Assembly (NCBI RefSeq): GCF_000526495.1
Contig: NZ_JAGE01000001.1
Location: forward strand, 1,826,501-1,890,500
Reading direction: 5' to 3'
DNA: 64,000 nt
Source: Ruminiclostridium josui JCM 17888
Lineage (GTDB): Bacteria; Bacillota; Clostridia; Acetivibrionales; DSM-1351
The translations under genes were made by a program, and so were the position numbers. Every line of letters starts with the position of its first letter. Within the stretch, counting starts at the first letter, position 1. This document shows, in pieces, positions 8,645 through 17,851 of the stretch. Under the pieces are notes generated by a model that had not been told where the DNA came from, searched no databases, and saw only the letters and a list, made by a program, of their open reading frames with translations.

Positions 8645-9784
8645 GTGAAACAGGTGTCATTTATACATACTGCGGATATACATCTTGATGCGCCTTTTTC
8701 ATCACTTGGAGATAAGGAAAAAGCGGATATCAGGAGACAGGAATTGGAAAACTGTCTTAAAAACATAATTGATAGGGCTAGAATTCAAAATATAAATTTG
8801 CTAATAATTAGTGGTGATTTTTTTGAGGAAAGTTGTGTACGCGGTTCTACTCTAATAGGGGCAAGAAATCTTTTTTCAGAGCTTTATGAAACAGAGGTTG
8901 TAATTATCCCCGGTAATCATGACCCGTTGAAAGAAAACTCCTATTACAATACACTAAGTTGGAGTGATAATGTACATATTCTTACGGATTCAAATCGGGT
9001 ATTGTTCTTGGAAAAGTTCAATACCTGTATTTTTAATATGGGAGCAGTTGGCAGAGTAGTAGACGATTATTCAAGTCTTAAGGAAAAAAGTGTTTCAGAA
9101 AATACATTTAACATACTAGTTTTTCATGGTACCGTTAATATGCCTTTTGAAGAGAGCAACTATAATGCCATAGGTTCTAAAGAAATTTTCGATTTGGGTA
9201 TGGATTATGTTGCCCTTGGACATATGCACAATTATATAAGGTATCAGAACGAAAAATGTACGGTTATAAATCCCGGAAGTCCGGAGCCAATGGGCTTTGA
9301 CGAAGAAGGAGTACATGGTTTTGTTCAAGGGAATATTGTGGTTACAGATAAAAACACAAAATTTGTTGAGGCAAATTTTGTGCCGCTTAACGGCAGAAAG
9401 TACCACAATATAGAACTAGATGTTACTGGATGTAAAAGTAATGAGGAGATTATTCAAAAATTATCTATAGACGATAATATAGATTTTTTTAATAAGGATT
9501 TATATAGCCTTACACTAAAGGGATTTATTCCTAAGAATTTCACACCTGATATAAAATGTCTGATGGAGTTTATAAAAAATAAATGTTTTTATATAAGGAT
9601 AAAGATTGAAACTTCTATTCAGTTCGACTATGAAGAGTATCTTGAGGACCCTGGCATAAAAGGTGAGTTTGTCAGGATGCTTATGGATATGCAGGAGAAT
9701 GAAGACTCACCAGAGAGAAAAGAGATTTTGTACATGGCTATACAGTTGGGGTTGCAGGCTATGGAAAACAACAGGGTAGACTAA
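8645..9784 (+). CDS. yhaO: SbcD-like metallophosphoesterase, YhaO family
   Basis: The 379-residue protein has all the calcineurin-type phosphoesterase motifs: HTADIHLDAPF near the N-terminus, ISGDFFEE, PGNHDPL, FHGTVNM and LGHMHNY. These coordinate two metal ions in Mre11/SbcD-type nucleases. The start is GTG with GGAGG five bases upstream. The next gene, 21 bases on, is a matching ATPase with SMC-like architecture. The pair resembles Bacillus YhaO-YhaN, distant relatives of SbcD-SbcC, and is likely to act on DNA ends. It is separate from the canonical sbcDC pair at 35.8-40.1 kb. Confidence 0.87.
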   Translation: MKQVSFIHTADIHLDAPFSSLGDKEKADIRRQELENCLKNIIDRARIQNINLLIISGDFFEESCVRGSTLIGARNLFSELYETEVVIIPGNHDPLKENSYYNTLSWSDNVHILTDSNRVLFLEKFNTCIFNMGAVGRVVDDYSSLKEKSVSENTFNILVFHGTVNMPFEESNYNAIGSKEIFDLGMDYVALGHMHNYIRYQNEKCTVINPGSPEPMGFDEEGVHGFVQGNIVVTDKNTKFVEANFVPLNGRKYHNIELDVTGCKSNEEIIQKLSIDDNIDFFNKDLYSLTLKGFIPKNFTPDIKCLMEFIKNKCFYIRIKIETSIQFDYEEYLEDPGIKGEFVRMLMDMQENEDSPERKEILYMAIQLGLQAMENNRVD

Positions 9785-9805
9785 CAGGGGGATATTTATT
9801 AGGAT

Positions 9806-11800
9806 ATGAAAATTGATAGACTCCATGTAAGGGGATTTGGTAAACTTCATAATTTTAGTTGTGACTTTTCGGATGCTTTAAATGTTATTTATGGGCATAA
9901 TGAGAGCGGTAAATCCACTCTTATGGCGTATATAAAAGCTATGCTGTATGGAGTAAAGGGTGGAAGAGCTGGAAAAAATGGTATGTTGCCTGAAAGCAAG
10001 AGATATAAGCCATGGAGCAGTAACCAGTACGGTGGGTATATGAATATTAAGCTGGATAATGGTGAATTATATCGCATCGATAGAGACTTTCTTGCTAATA
10101 AAGTAAATTTATATGATTCTTCTTTTAATGATATTTCAGATAATTTTATTGATATAAGAGATATAAATAGTATTGGCGAGAAACTGGTAGGACTTAATGA
10201 GAATCTTTTTGAAAGAACTGTGTTTATTAAGCAAATGGGGACCAGAATTGATACTGCAACGTCAAAAGACCTTGTAGACAGAATCTCAAATATACAGCAG
10301 AGTGGATTTGAGGACATATCGTACGTAAAAGCGCAAAATGCTCTTAAGGAGGCATTAAAGCGTCAGGTTGGAACAGATAGAAGTTATACAAGGCCTCTGG
10401 ATATTATAAACCAACGTTTAACTGAATTACAGGAGAAAAAGGTTAACCTGCTAAATGATAAAAAGAGACTTGAGGATTTAAAAGAAAAACAGAAGGATAT
10501 ATCTTTTAAAATAGACAAATTAAAGTTAAAGAGCAGACTGCTAAACAGGATAATAGATTATTGTAAACTTAAGGAGAAATTAAATTTATTAAATGAAAAA
10601 AAGGAAGAATTACTCTTTCTTGAGGAATCCATCCGTCAAGCCCATGAAAACATAACTAAGCTTGAAGAGGACAAAAAAGCGGCAATATTTCATCTAAATA
10701 ATAATCATTCAAACGAAGACAAAAAGTTAACAGGGATAGATATAGCTTTGATGATATGTGCCACTGCTGTGCTGGCAGTAGGAATAGCATCATTTATTTT
10801 TAACATATTCAGCCCTTTATTTACTTTGATACCTTTTTTATCAGCTCTTATTCTTTTTGCTTTAAGAATGAGGAATATAAAAAGGAAAGGGAAAATGCTG
10901 CAAAAGAGCAGAGAAGATGAATTAAATGGTCAGATAGCACAATTTGACGAAAGAATAGCTCAAAATAAGAGCCAATATCATAAACTTTTAAATAGAATCG
11001 AAGCTCTAAAAGCTAATAATGGAGGGGAATCCTCTGAACTTCTTGAAAGAGAGATATCAAGTATATATATTGAGATTATGAAGAATAAGCAAGAGATGGA
11101 AGATAATCTCTCTCCCTATGAAAAAGAATTTATGGAGCTTATTGCAAGGGGTTATTATAACGGTTTGCTGGCAATGGCTGTTGATTTTAATAAAAATGTT
11201 TTGCTGGATATTCAAAGGTTGGAGACTGAATATAATACAGTTGCTCAAACTATTAAAAATACCGGTACAGACAGCATTTTTGACATTGAAAACGAAATCA
11301 ACCGGTTGAGTCACCAAAAGAAAAGTCTGGACTGTAAAAGAGAGGCTCTGAATATTGCTATAAATACATTAGAGGCCGCAGCTGTGCAGGTTAGAAAAAA
11401 ATATGTACCTGTAATGAATAAAGTATTAAATAATACTTTTTCCGGTCTTACATCTCAAAAATATAACGATGTAAGAACAGGAGACAATCTTAAAATTATG
11501 CTTGATAACCCAGAGACAAAGACATTGGTTCCTGTTTCAATGTTAAGTGATGGGACTATTGATCAGATATATCTGGCACTAAGGGTTGCTATTTCAGAGA
11601 CAGTACTTAAAAATCACGAGTGCATGCCATTTATAATGGATGAACCCTTTGCACAGTATGATGATGAAAGGACATTTAATGCTCTAAAATATATTGTGAA
11701 TATAAGCAAAAAGCAGCAGGTAATCATATTTACCTGTAAAAAGAGGGAAGTAGAACTTATTAGCAGTGAATTCCCTTGTAAAATCTGCTCATTGACATAG
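9806..11800 (+). CDS. yhaN: SMC-like ATPase, YhaN family, with internal membrane hairpin
   Basis: This 664-residue protein begins MKIDRLHVRGFGKL and carries Walker A GHNESGKST (about 31-39). A signature-like segment VSMLSDGTIDQIYLALR and Walker B MPFIMDEPFAQYDDER lie near the end. The ATPase halves are separated by coiled coils (about 195-305 and 370-540). Two hydrophobic helices (about 312-355, IALMICATAVLAVG and LFTLIPFLSALILFAL) interrupt the coils. That is typical of YhaN and suggests membrane association. No CxxC zinc hook is seen, unlike SbcC. It should partner the nuclease encoded just upstream. Confidence 0.87.
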   Translation: MKIDRLHVRGFGKLHNFSCDFSDALNVIYGHNESGKSTLMAYIKAMLYGVKGGRAGKNGMLPESKRYKPWSSNQYGGYMNIKLDNGELYRIDRDFLANKVNLYDSSFNDISDNFIDIRDINSIGEKLVGLNENLFERTVFIKQMGTRIDTATSKDLVDRISNIQQSGFEDISYVKAQNALKEALKRQVGTDRSYTRPLDIINQRLTELQEKKVNLLNDKKRLEDLKEKQKDISFKIDKLKLKSRLLNRIIDYCKLKEKLNLLNEKKEELLFLEESIRQAHENITKLEEDKKAAIFHLNNNHSNEDKKLTGIDIALMICATAVLAVGIASFIFNIFSPLFTLIPFLSALILFALRMRNIKRKGKMLQKSREDELNGQIAQFDERIAQNKSQYHKLLNRIEALKANNGGESSELLEREISSIYIEIMKNKQEMEDNLSPYEKEFMELIARGYYNGLLAMAVDFNKNVLLDIQRLETEYNTVAQTIKNTGTDSIFDIENEINRLSHQKKSLDCKREALNIAINTLEAAAVQVRKKYVPVMNKVLNNTFSGLTSQKYNDVRTGDNLKIMLDNPETKTLVPVSMLSDGTIDQIYLALRVAISETVLKNHECMPFIMDEPFAQYDDERTFNALKYIVNISKKQQVIIFTCKKREVELISSEFPCKICSLT

Positions 11801-11850
11801 AGCCAATAAAAAAATATAGTATTTTTATAAGAATTGATTAAGAGGTAAGT

Positions 11851-12777
11851 ATGAGAAAAAATTTACTTATTTATATATTTGCTATTACAACAACGCTTAT
11901 ATTAATATTATCCGGATGTGGAAGTAGGGAAATCCCTGTTACAAAAAATGAACAGTATTTAAGCGGTATAACTGAAGATAATGCTGCTGTTATTAATGAT
12001 GCCGTCGTTGATGTATTCACCCATAATGACATTTTGAGTAAAAGGCTTACCCAAGCCCTTTTTAATCAAATAGTAAAGGTTGTATCTCAGGAAGGTTCAT
12101 GGACTAAAATTATGATGTTGGATGGAACGACAGGGTGGGTCAAGAGTAAGTACATCAGCAGGGATACCAGTTGTGTTACAGACGGGAGAATTAATAACAA
12201 AATAGTAGTAACAGCAAAAACTGTCTATGTTTATACAGGGACAGGAAATGACATAAAATATAAGCAGGTAGTTCTTGGAACGGAACTTTATTCTATTGGT
12301 AAAACAAAAACGGGATATGATGTTCTCTTGCCAGAAAATAAAAAAGGTTGGGTTGAGGATGGTGGAGTAATAGCAGTACCTTCAACACAGAATAGTATAC
12401 CTAAAACTTCTGCAGAAGGGTTTATTCAAACTGTCAAAAAATTTGAAGGGACCATATATATTATTGGTGGTGTCAGCAGATGGGGAATTGATTCCCCTGG
12501 ACTCTGTTATGTAAGTAGTAGAATTAACGGAGTAGATATACCCCGTGATGTTAAAGAGATAGCAAAGACTGGTATAAGTGTTGCATTAGAGGAAATGAAA
12601 CCTGGAGACCTTCTCATGTTCAGTACTGATAATGTTAAAAAGGACGTCTCTGATGTAGGTATTTATACAGGAAATAACGAATTTATTCATTCAAGCCCTT
12701 CCAGGGGTGTAGTAACCGAGTCCTTGGAGGACAGTTACTACAAAAATCGAATAGTTAGCATTAGAAGAATTTTTTAA
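11851..12777 (+). CDS. SH3-domain lipoprotein with degenerate NlpC/P60 domain
   Basis: The 308-residue protein starts with a lipoprotein signal (LILILSGC, cysteine about residue 23). Bacterial SH3-like segments follow (about 45-180, for example GSWTKIMMLDGTTGWVKSKYIS). The C-terminal 110 residues follow the NlpC/P60 pattern (GGVSRWGIDSPGLCYVS, LEEMKPGDLLMF, DVGIYTGNNEFIHSS). NlpC/P60 peptidases cut gamma-D-Glu-diamino acid bonds in peptidoglycan using Cys, His and a third polar residue. Here the Cys position of the DCSG motif is Ser215 and the His of HVGIY is Asp268; only His280 remains. It is probably a wall-binding pseudoenzyme anchored in the membrane. The frame is intact, so this is not a simple pseudogene. 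Confidence 0.85.
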   Translation: MRKNLLIYIFAITTTLILILSGCGSREIPVTKNEQYLSGITEDNAAVINDAVVDVFTHNDILSKRLTQALFNQIVKVVSQEGSWTKIMMLDGTTGWVKSKYISRDTSCVTDGRINNKIVVTAKTVYVYTGTGNDIKYKQVVLGTELYSIGKTKTGYDVLLPENKKGWVEDGGVIAVPSTQNSIPKTSAEGFIQTVKKFEGTIYIIGGVSRWGIDSPGLCYVSSRINGVDIPRDVKEIAKTGISVALEEMKPGDLLMFSTDNVKKDVSDVGIYTGNNEFIHSSPSRGVVTESLEDSYYKNRIVSIRRIF

Positions 12778-12782
12778 AAGTT

Positions 12783-13895
12783 TCAGCCCGTTACAAGTTT
12801 GCCTAGTAAAGCAGCTATGTCATGGGCTGAATGTGGTTTTCCCAATTCTTTTGAGTTTTCCCTCATTATTTTAAGTGCAGAAGGATCATTAGTTACCTGA
12901 GATAAAATATTTACAAGGTTATTAAAACTATCAATTTTATTGGCAACTCCGCTTCTGATTAAAAAGCTTGCATTACCTTCTTCCTGTCCTGGTATAGGTG
13001 ATATTATAAAAATGGGCAAGCCTTTAACCAAAGCCTCTGATACAGTCATTCCACCTGGCTTTGTTATTAAAAGGTCAGAAATATCCATAAGCTCATTCAC
13101 CCTGTCTGTATAGCTTAAAATCAGTACCTTTTTACTGCTTTGTGAAGCGTATTCTTCAAGCTGGAATTTAAGCTTCTGATTAGTACCTGTAACTGCTATT
13201 ATTTGAATATCAACATTGCAGTTTAACAATGATTCCATTGTTTTTTCAATATTTCCAAAGCCCATTCCGCCGCCCATAACCAGAACGGTGAATTTATTTT
13301 CTAAGCCGTATTTTTTAAGCAGACCCTTTTTGTCCGTAGGTGTCAAAAATTTAGGAGAAACGGGAATGCCATAAGGAAAAATGATATTATCCGGTATTCC
13401 TCGGCTTATCATCTCAGATTTCATATTATCATTAGCCACAATAAATGCATCCATGCCGCTATCCAGCCATAATGAATGAACCACATAGTCTGTGAGTATC
13501 GCCATAGTAGGTATATTCAGTTTATTCTTTCTTTTTAAAGATGACAACATTTGCATGGGAAAAGGATGTGTACATACTATTGCTGATGGTTTGTACTCAT
13601 TTATAAGGGAGTTTAGCTTATATGACAGAAGCTTGTTTACAGCTTTACTCATATCATATATGCCTGTTCCTGTCCCAGAGGCTGTATAAATCATGCTATA
13701 TAGCTTGGGGCTTCTTTTAAGAGCTCCTAAGTAACTGCTTACAACGATTTTATCTACTACCGGGTTTATATATTTTAAAGCATCAAGAACATCAACTTTC
13801 CAATCAGGAGACTGCCTCTCAATTGATTCCTTCAGTGCCTCAGCTGCCTTCATATGACCAGTTCCCACGGAGACGTACAGTATCAATACCCTCAT
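12783..13895 (-). CDS. Processive diacylglycerol glycosyltransferase (UgtP/MGDG synthase-like)
   Basis: ATG at 13895 is chosen because GGAGTG lies eight bases upstream and the family begins at this point (MRVLILYVSVGTGHMKAAEAL). The 370-residue protein has the N-terminal MGDG synthase domain, with the GTGH-x-AA loop and HPFPMQMLSSLK. The C-terminal GT-B half has VLVMGGGMGFGNIEKT and the donor-binding motif ITKPGGMTVSEAL. Relatives transfer glucose or galactose from UDP-sugar to diacylglycerol at the inner membrane face, making glycolipids and lipoteichoic-acid anchors. It is convergent with the preceding lipoprotein, five bases apart, with no visible terminator between them. Confidence 0.87.
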   Translation of the reverse strand: MRVLILYVSVGTGHMKAAEALKESIERQSPDWKVDVLDALKYINPVVDKIVVSSYLGALKRSPKLYSMIYTASGTGTGIYDMSKAVNKLLSYKLNSLINEYKPSAIVCTHPFPMQMLSSLKRKNKLNIPTMAILTDYVVHSLWLDSGMDAFIVANDNMKSEMISRGIPDNIIFPYGIPVSPKFLTPTDKKGLLKKYGLENKFTVLVMGGGMGFGNIEKTMESLLNCNVDIQIIAVTGTNQKLKFQLEEYASQSSKKVLILSYTDRVNELMDISDLLITKPGGMTVSEALVKGLPIFIISPIPGQEEGNASFLIRSGVANKIDSFNNLVNILSQVTNDPSALKIMRENSKELGKPHSAHDIAALLGKLVTG

Positions 13896-14083
13896 AAAAC
13901 ACTCCAGTTCATTTATCTGTTTCATTTATCAGTATCAATTACATTTTTGACATGTTGCATGTTATTAATACATGTTTTTTTACAAAGAAATAACATATTT
14001 AAGCAGATAACGAATATTTTTGAGAAATTAACCAAAAATAACTTTGCATGAAATTTGCGAGATAATCGGAAGGAGGTACAAGT

Positions 14084-14776
14084 TTGAGAAAATATAAAAT
14101 AATTGCTTTATTTTTGCTAATAGTATTGAGTCTTACAATTGCTGATGAAGGTAAGATGTATTTGACAAGCTCTGCACCTTCCCTGAAAATAGGGGACAAC
14201 GGTGAAAAGGTTAAGGATATGCAACAGGAGTTAAAGAACTGGGGTTACTTTGATGGAAAAGTTGACGGAAGATTCGGGTATGACACATTTAGATCAGTTC
14301 TTAACTACCAAAAGGAGTATGGTCTTAAAGCTACAGGAATAGCAGACAGAACTACTCTCCTAACAATGGGTCTAGCAGAGCTTATTGAGTCAGGTGTAGC
14401 AAATGCTGCAACATCCAATATATCAAACGAACAGCTCCTTGCTAGAGCAATAAACGGTGAAGCAAGAGGTGAGCCTTTTGAAGGGCAGGTAGCAGTGGGA
14501 GCTGTAATTTTAAATAGGGTCAACAACTCAAAATTTCCAAAAACAATAGCAGGTGTAATATACCAACCCGGTGCATTTACAGCAGTTTCAGACGGGCAAA
14601 TTAATGTTCCCATTGACCCAAAATCAACGGTCGTGAAAGCTGCAAGGGACGCTTTAGCCGGTTGGGATCCTACTGATGGGTGTTTATATTATTGGAATCC
14701 GGCTACAGCAACCAGTAAATGGATTTGGTCTAGAAAAGTAAAGTACAAGGTCGGTAGGCATTGGTTTGGTATATAA
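14084..14776 (+). CDS. sleB: Spore cortex-lytic enzyme SleB
   Basis: The 230-residue protein starts at TTG with AAGGAGG upstream. A signal sequence (about 1-25) is followed by a peptidoglycan-binding domain (about 33-90, LKIGDNGEKVKDMQQELKNWGYFDGKVDG). The C-terminal SleB/Hydrolase_2 domain (about 115-230) contains LLARAINGEARGEPFEGQVAVGAVILNR, whose glutamate is the expected catalytic residue. The enzyme is a lytic transglycosylase that degrades spore cortex during germination. ypeB follows 15 bases later, the standard pairing in spore formers. Expression in the forespore is expected, but I could not identify a convincing sigma-G promoter. Confidence 0.93.
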   Translation: MRKYKIIALFLLIVLSLTIADEGKMYLTSSAPSLKIGDNGEKVKDMQQELKNWGYFDGKVDGRFGYDTFRSVLNYQKEYGLKATGIADRTTLLTMGLAELIESGVANAATSNISNEQLLARAINGEARGEPFEGQVAVGAVILNRVNNSKFPKTIAGVIYQPGAFTAVSDGQINVPIDPKSTVVKAARDALAGWDPTDGCLYYWNPATATSKWIWSRKVKYKVGRHWFGI

Positions 14777-14791
14777 TACGGAGGTGATAAT

Positions 14792-16186
14792 ATGGCTGAT
14801 AATGGCTTTTACTTAAATGATAAAAGAAGATCATCATGGGCAGTACCCATAGCAGTTATTGCAATACTGGCTTTAGTTGGTGTATCTGTATGGGGATACT
14901 ATCAGAACAAAGAGTTAAAAAAATTACAGGTTTTAATGACAAATCAGTATAACAGGGCTTTTGTTGATTTATCCGATTATGTCGATAATGTTGAGGCTCT
15001 TATGGCAAAATCCCTGGTTACTTCAACACCTGTAAGTACATCAAAAATGCTGGAGGAAGTATGGAGACAGGCAAATCTTGCACAGACGAATATGGGGCAA
15101 CTTCCTGTGGCACCGCCAATTCTTGAAAAGGCATCCAACTTTTTAACGCAAGCAGGGGATATGGCCTATTCTCTTAATACCAAAACAATGAATGGGATTC
15201 CACTGAATGACAAAGAGTACGATGCTCTGAAAAAACTTCACGGATATGCTGTTTCACTACAAAAAAACTTGCAGGGAATAGAGAATCAGGTTATTCAGGG
15301 AAAAATGGCATGGGGAAATTACGCAAGTAAAGGTAACTTCATGAAGACTTCTAAGTCAAAAGATCCTCAGACAAGTCAGTTTGAGAATATTGACAAAACA
15401 TTTCAGGAATATCCAACCCTGATATATGATGGTCCCTACTCAGACCATATGCTTAAATCAAAGCCTCAGGGATTAGGTAATAAAAAAGTTACGGTATCAG
15501 AAGCTAAAAATATTGCTATAAACTTTATAGGCAAAGACAAGGTTAGTGATGTAAAACAGCTTGATAGTAATGAACTTGGTAATATCAAAACATATAGGTT
15601 TAAAGTTTTGTACAAGAATCAAAAGGAAAACGAGTCAGCAGAAATTGAAGTTACCCAGCAAGGCGGACAAGTTTACCTCATGTTGAGGAATAGAGATATC
15701 GGTAAAGATACTATAAATATGGAAAAAGCAAAAAAGTTAGCTAAAGATTTCTTGTCCTCAAAGGGATATAAGAATATGGTTGATACCTACTATCAGAAGG
15801 TTGATGGTACTGCTGTTATTAGTTATGCGTACAAGCAGGGAGGAGTAATTGTTTACCCTGATCTTATCAAGGTAAAAATTGCACTGGATAATGGAGAAAT
15901 AATAGGTATTGAGGCAAAGGGTTATTTATACAACCATAGAACAAGAAATATTCCTAAAACAACTCTTACATTGGAACAAGCCCGTGCAAAGGTTAATAGC
16001 AGGATTAAAATTGACAGACAGGGAGAAGCAGTCATACCGACTAATTTTAAAACTGAAAAATATTGTTATGAGTTTATGGGCAAGGTGGATGGGCGTACTT
16101 TTATTATATACATCAATGCTTTGACAGGAGCAGAAGAGGATGTATTAATGCTTGTATCAACTCCTGAAGGTACTCTTACTATGTAA
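14792..16186 (+). CDS. ypeB: Germination protein YpeB
   Basis: The 464-residue protein has a single N-terminal membrane segment (about 18-36, VPIAVIAILALVGVSVWGY). A helical domain follows (about 40-210), and the C-terminal half carries PepSY-type repeats (about 225-455, for example VSEAKNIAINFIGKD and MEKAKKLAKDFLSSKGY). YpeB is needed for stable incorporation and control of SleB in the spore. The sleB-ypeB order and short spacing support the call. A clear hairpin terminator follows at 16209. The gene looks complete and of usual length (about 450 residues in Bacillus). Confidence 0.93.
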   Translation: MADNGFYLNDKRRSSWAVPIAVIAILALVGVSVWGYYQNKELKKLQVLMTNQYNRAFVDLSDYVDNVEALMAKSLVTSTPVSTSKMLEEVWRQANLAQTNMGQLPVAPPILEKASNFLTQAGDMAYSLNTKTMNGIPLNDKEYDALKKLHGYAVSLQKNLQGIENQVIQGKMAWGNYASKGNFMKTSKSKDPQTSQFENIDKTFQEYPTLIYDGPYSDHMLKSKPQGLGNKKVTVSEAKNIAINFIGKDKVSDVKQLDSNELGNIKTYRFKVLYKNQKENESAEIEVTQQGGQVYLMLRNRDIGKDTINMEKAKKLAKDFLSSKGYKNMVDTYYQKVDGTAVISYAYKQGGVIVYPDLIKVKIALDNGEIIGIEAKGYLYNHRTRNIPKTTLTLEQARAKVNSRIKIDRQGEAVIPTNFKTEKYCYEFMGKVDGRTFIIYINALTGAEEDVLMLVSTPEGTLTM

Positions 16187-16208
16187 ATAGGATAAATATA
16201 TTTTTTAT

Positions 16209-16253
16209 AAAAAAGATTTGATAGGTGCAAATGGGCCTATTCAAGTCTTTTTT
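16209..16253 (+). terminator. Rho-independent terminator after sleB-ypeB
   Basis: A 17-base left arm (A-run plus GATTTGATAGG) pairs with CCTATTCAAGTC followed by six T. Only one or two positions are imperfect. Confidence 0.85.
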
Positions 16254-16630
16254 GCGTACAGTAGTTTATAGATGGAAAATATATATTTTTAAGGATTTAC
16301 TGAGAGTGAAAAACTTGAGGTAAAAGACTATATGACAAGGATTAATAATATGTTAGACTCTGAGAGGACTAAATAAATATCAAATTCATTGCTAATACAT
16401 ATGGTAAAATATATAATTTATGTTAAAGAATACATTTTTTAAGGAGATAAAAATGAATAGAATAGTGAAACAGTGCATCTTTAACATAATAGGTTTTTTC
16501 ATACTTGCAGTGGGAATAGTTGATACTTGTTACCACAGATAAGAGTCACAATGATAACATTTGATATATAATATTATTTATGGCATACTCAATGCAGAAG
16601 CAAACGTTGTATTATGGAGGATATATTTTT
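16254..16630. other. Intergenic stretch between ypeB and def
   Basis: Apart from the small reading frame at 16453 this AT-rich stretch holds little. A short open frame at 16293-16376 (ending NNMLDSERTK) has no ribosome binding site and may be a gene remnant. A-T-rich promoter-like sequence lies around 16400-16430 ahead of the small frame. Confidence 0.4.
16453..16542 (+). CDS. Possible 29-residue membrane microprotein or truncated gene start
   Basis: An ATG with a strong AAGGAGAT eight bases upstream opens a 29-codon frame ending TAA. Its protein has one hydrophobic helix (IFNIIGFFILAVGIV, about residues 9-23) with a basic N-terminus (MNRIVKQ). It could be a genuine small membrane protein. 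It could also be the first transmembrane helix of a larger transporter-like gene whose remainder has been lost. Nothing downstream continues the frame before def. Only the ribosome binding site and hydrophobic pattern support it. Confidence 0.35.
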   Translation: MNRIVKQCIFNIIGFFILAVGIVDTCYHR

Positions 16631-17086
16631 ATGGCATTAAGAAATATTCGTACAGTTGAGGATGAGGTTTTACGTAAAAAATGCAGACCAGTTGAAGAAG
16701 TTAATGATAAGATACGAGAGTTGCTTAAAGATATGGCGGATACTATGTACAATACAGGGTATGGAGCAGGTCTAGCAGCACCTCAGGTAGGTATTTTAAA
16801 AAGGGCTATTGTAATAGATATGGGTGACGGTCTGATAAATCTTGTGAATCCTGAAATTATTGAGCAAAAAGGTTCACAAAAGGTAATTGAGGGATGTCTG
16901 AGTATCCCCGGTAAATGGGGAAAGGTCATAAGACCTGCCGAAGTCAAAGTTAAAGCATTAAATGAAAAAGGTGAAGAGGTTATAATAACTGGTAAAAAAG
17001 AAATGGCAAAATGCTTATGTCATGAGATAGACCATCTTGACGGTATTCTTTTTACGGACAAAGTAGTAGAATACATTGAGGAATAG
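16631..17086 (+). CDS. def: Peptide deformylase
   Basis: ATG 16631 is chosen: it has a TGGAGG about ten bases upstream and begins at the family's usual [14 protein letters not shown]. An in-frame ATG at 16580 would add an unconserved tail. The 151-residue enzyme shows all three motifs: [18 protein letters not shown] and HEIDHLDG (HExxH). The cysteine and two histidines bind the catalytic metal. It removes the formyl group from nascent proteins at the ribosome. It is not next to fmt or priA here, but sits upstream of a methyltransferase. Confidence 0.95.
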   Translation: MALRNIRTVEDEVLRKKCRPVEEVNDKIRELLKDMADTMYNTGYGAGLAAPQVGILKRAIVIDMGDGLINLVNPEIIEQKGSQKVIEGCLSIPGKWGKVIRPAEVKVKALNEKGEEVIITGKKEMAKCLCHEIDHLDGILFTDKVVEYIEE

Positions 17087-17094
17087 GAATTTAT

Positions 17095-17763
17095 ATGGAA
17101 AACTATGATGTAGTAAAAAAGGATTTTAATGAAATATCAGACATAGTTGAAGATAGATGGAATCATAATAACTGCTATTTCAAAAATATTGTGAAATATC
17201 TAAGTGAGGATAATGAAGTTATACTTGAAATAGGTTGTGGAAAAGGTGAACTCTCAAATCTGTTGGCTAAAAAAAGCGACCATGTTATTGCAGTTGACTT
17301 GGCAGACAGGATGATAGAGAAGGCTATTTCTCAATATGGGTACAAAAATATAGATTTTGTTAGTAAAAACATACTTGATATGGAATTTGAGGAAAATAGT
17401 CTGGATGCTATAGTTACTACTGCTACCGCACATCATTTACCCTATGAGTGGTTACTTTTGTTTGCGCTCAGAACCTTGAAACCGAGAGGTAAGCTTATAA
17501 TACTTGACCTTTACAAAGTAAATACCTTTACGGATATGCTTTTAAATTTACTGGCAGTTATACCGAATATGTTTATGAACATAGTGCATAATAAAAAAAT
17601 TAAATCAGGTGATGAGCATAGCAGAGAGGTATGGAAAAGACATGGTGAACATGATACATATATGACATTAGAAGAGATGCATATGCTTGTCCAAAAGTAT
17701 CTGCCCGGAGCAGTGATAAGAAGAAAATTATTTTGGAGATATCTTATGATTTGGGAAAAATAA
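17095..17763 (+). CDS. Class I SAM-dependent methyltransferase
   Basis: The 222-residue protein has a SAM-binding motif I VILEIGCGKGELSNLL (about 42-57) and motif II acidic residue in HVIAVDLADRMIEKA. DAIVTTATAHHLP follows near 105, with LRTLKPRGKLIILDLYKV after it, the order of UbiE-like class I methyltransferases. The C-terminal region HSREVWKRHGEHDTYMTLEEM may bind substrate. The substrate is unknown. It begins eight bases after def and its ribosome binding site lies in the end of def, so the two are probably co-transcribed. Confidence 0.85.
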   Translation: MENYDVVKKDFNEISDIVEDRWNHNNCYFKNIVKYLSEDNEVILEIGCGKGELSNLLAKKSDHVIAVDLADRMIEKAISQYGYKNIDFVSKNILDMEFEENSLDAIVTTATAHHLPYEWLLLFALRTLKPRGKLIILDLYKVNTFTDMLLNLLAVIPNMFMNIVHNKKIKSGDEHSREVWKRHGEHDTYMTLEEMHMLVQKYLPGAVIRRKLFWRYLMIWEK

Positions 17764-17851
17764 TTTTTGTGGAACATTTTTCATATAGTCTAGTCTAATA
17801 CTATATAGCCGGCAAATAAATACTATAAATTACGTATAGGAGATGATTAAT

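Noticed and set aside
14000-14083. Sigma-G promoter for sleB
   Set aside because: A GAATA box occurs at about 14011, but the expected CATNNTA-like -10 box at 16-18 bases is not convincing.
16293-16376. Short open frame ending NNMLDSERTK after the ypeB terminator
   Set aside because: It has no ribosome binding site, starts just after an in-frame stop, and matches no family I recognise; at most a remnant.
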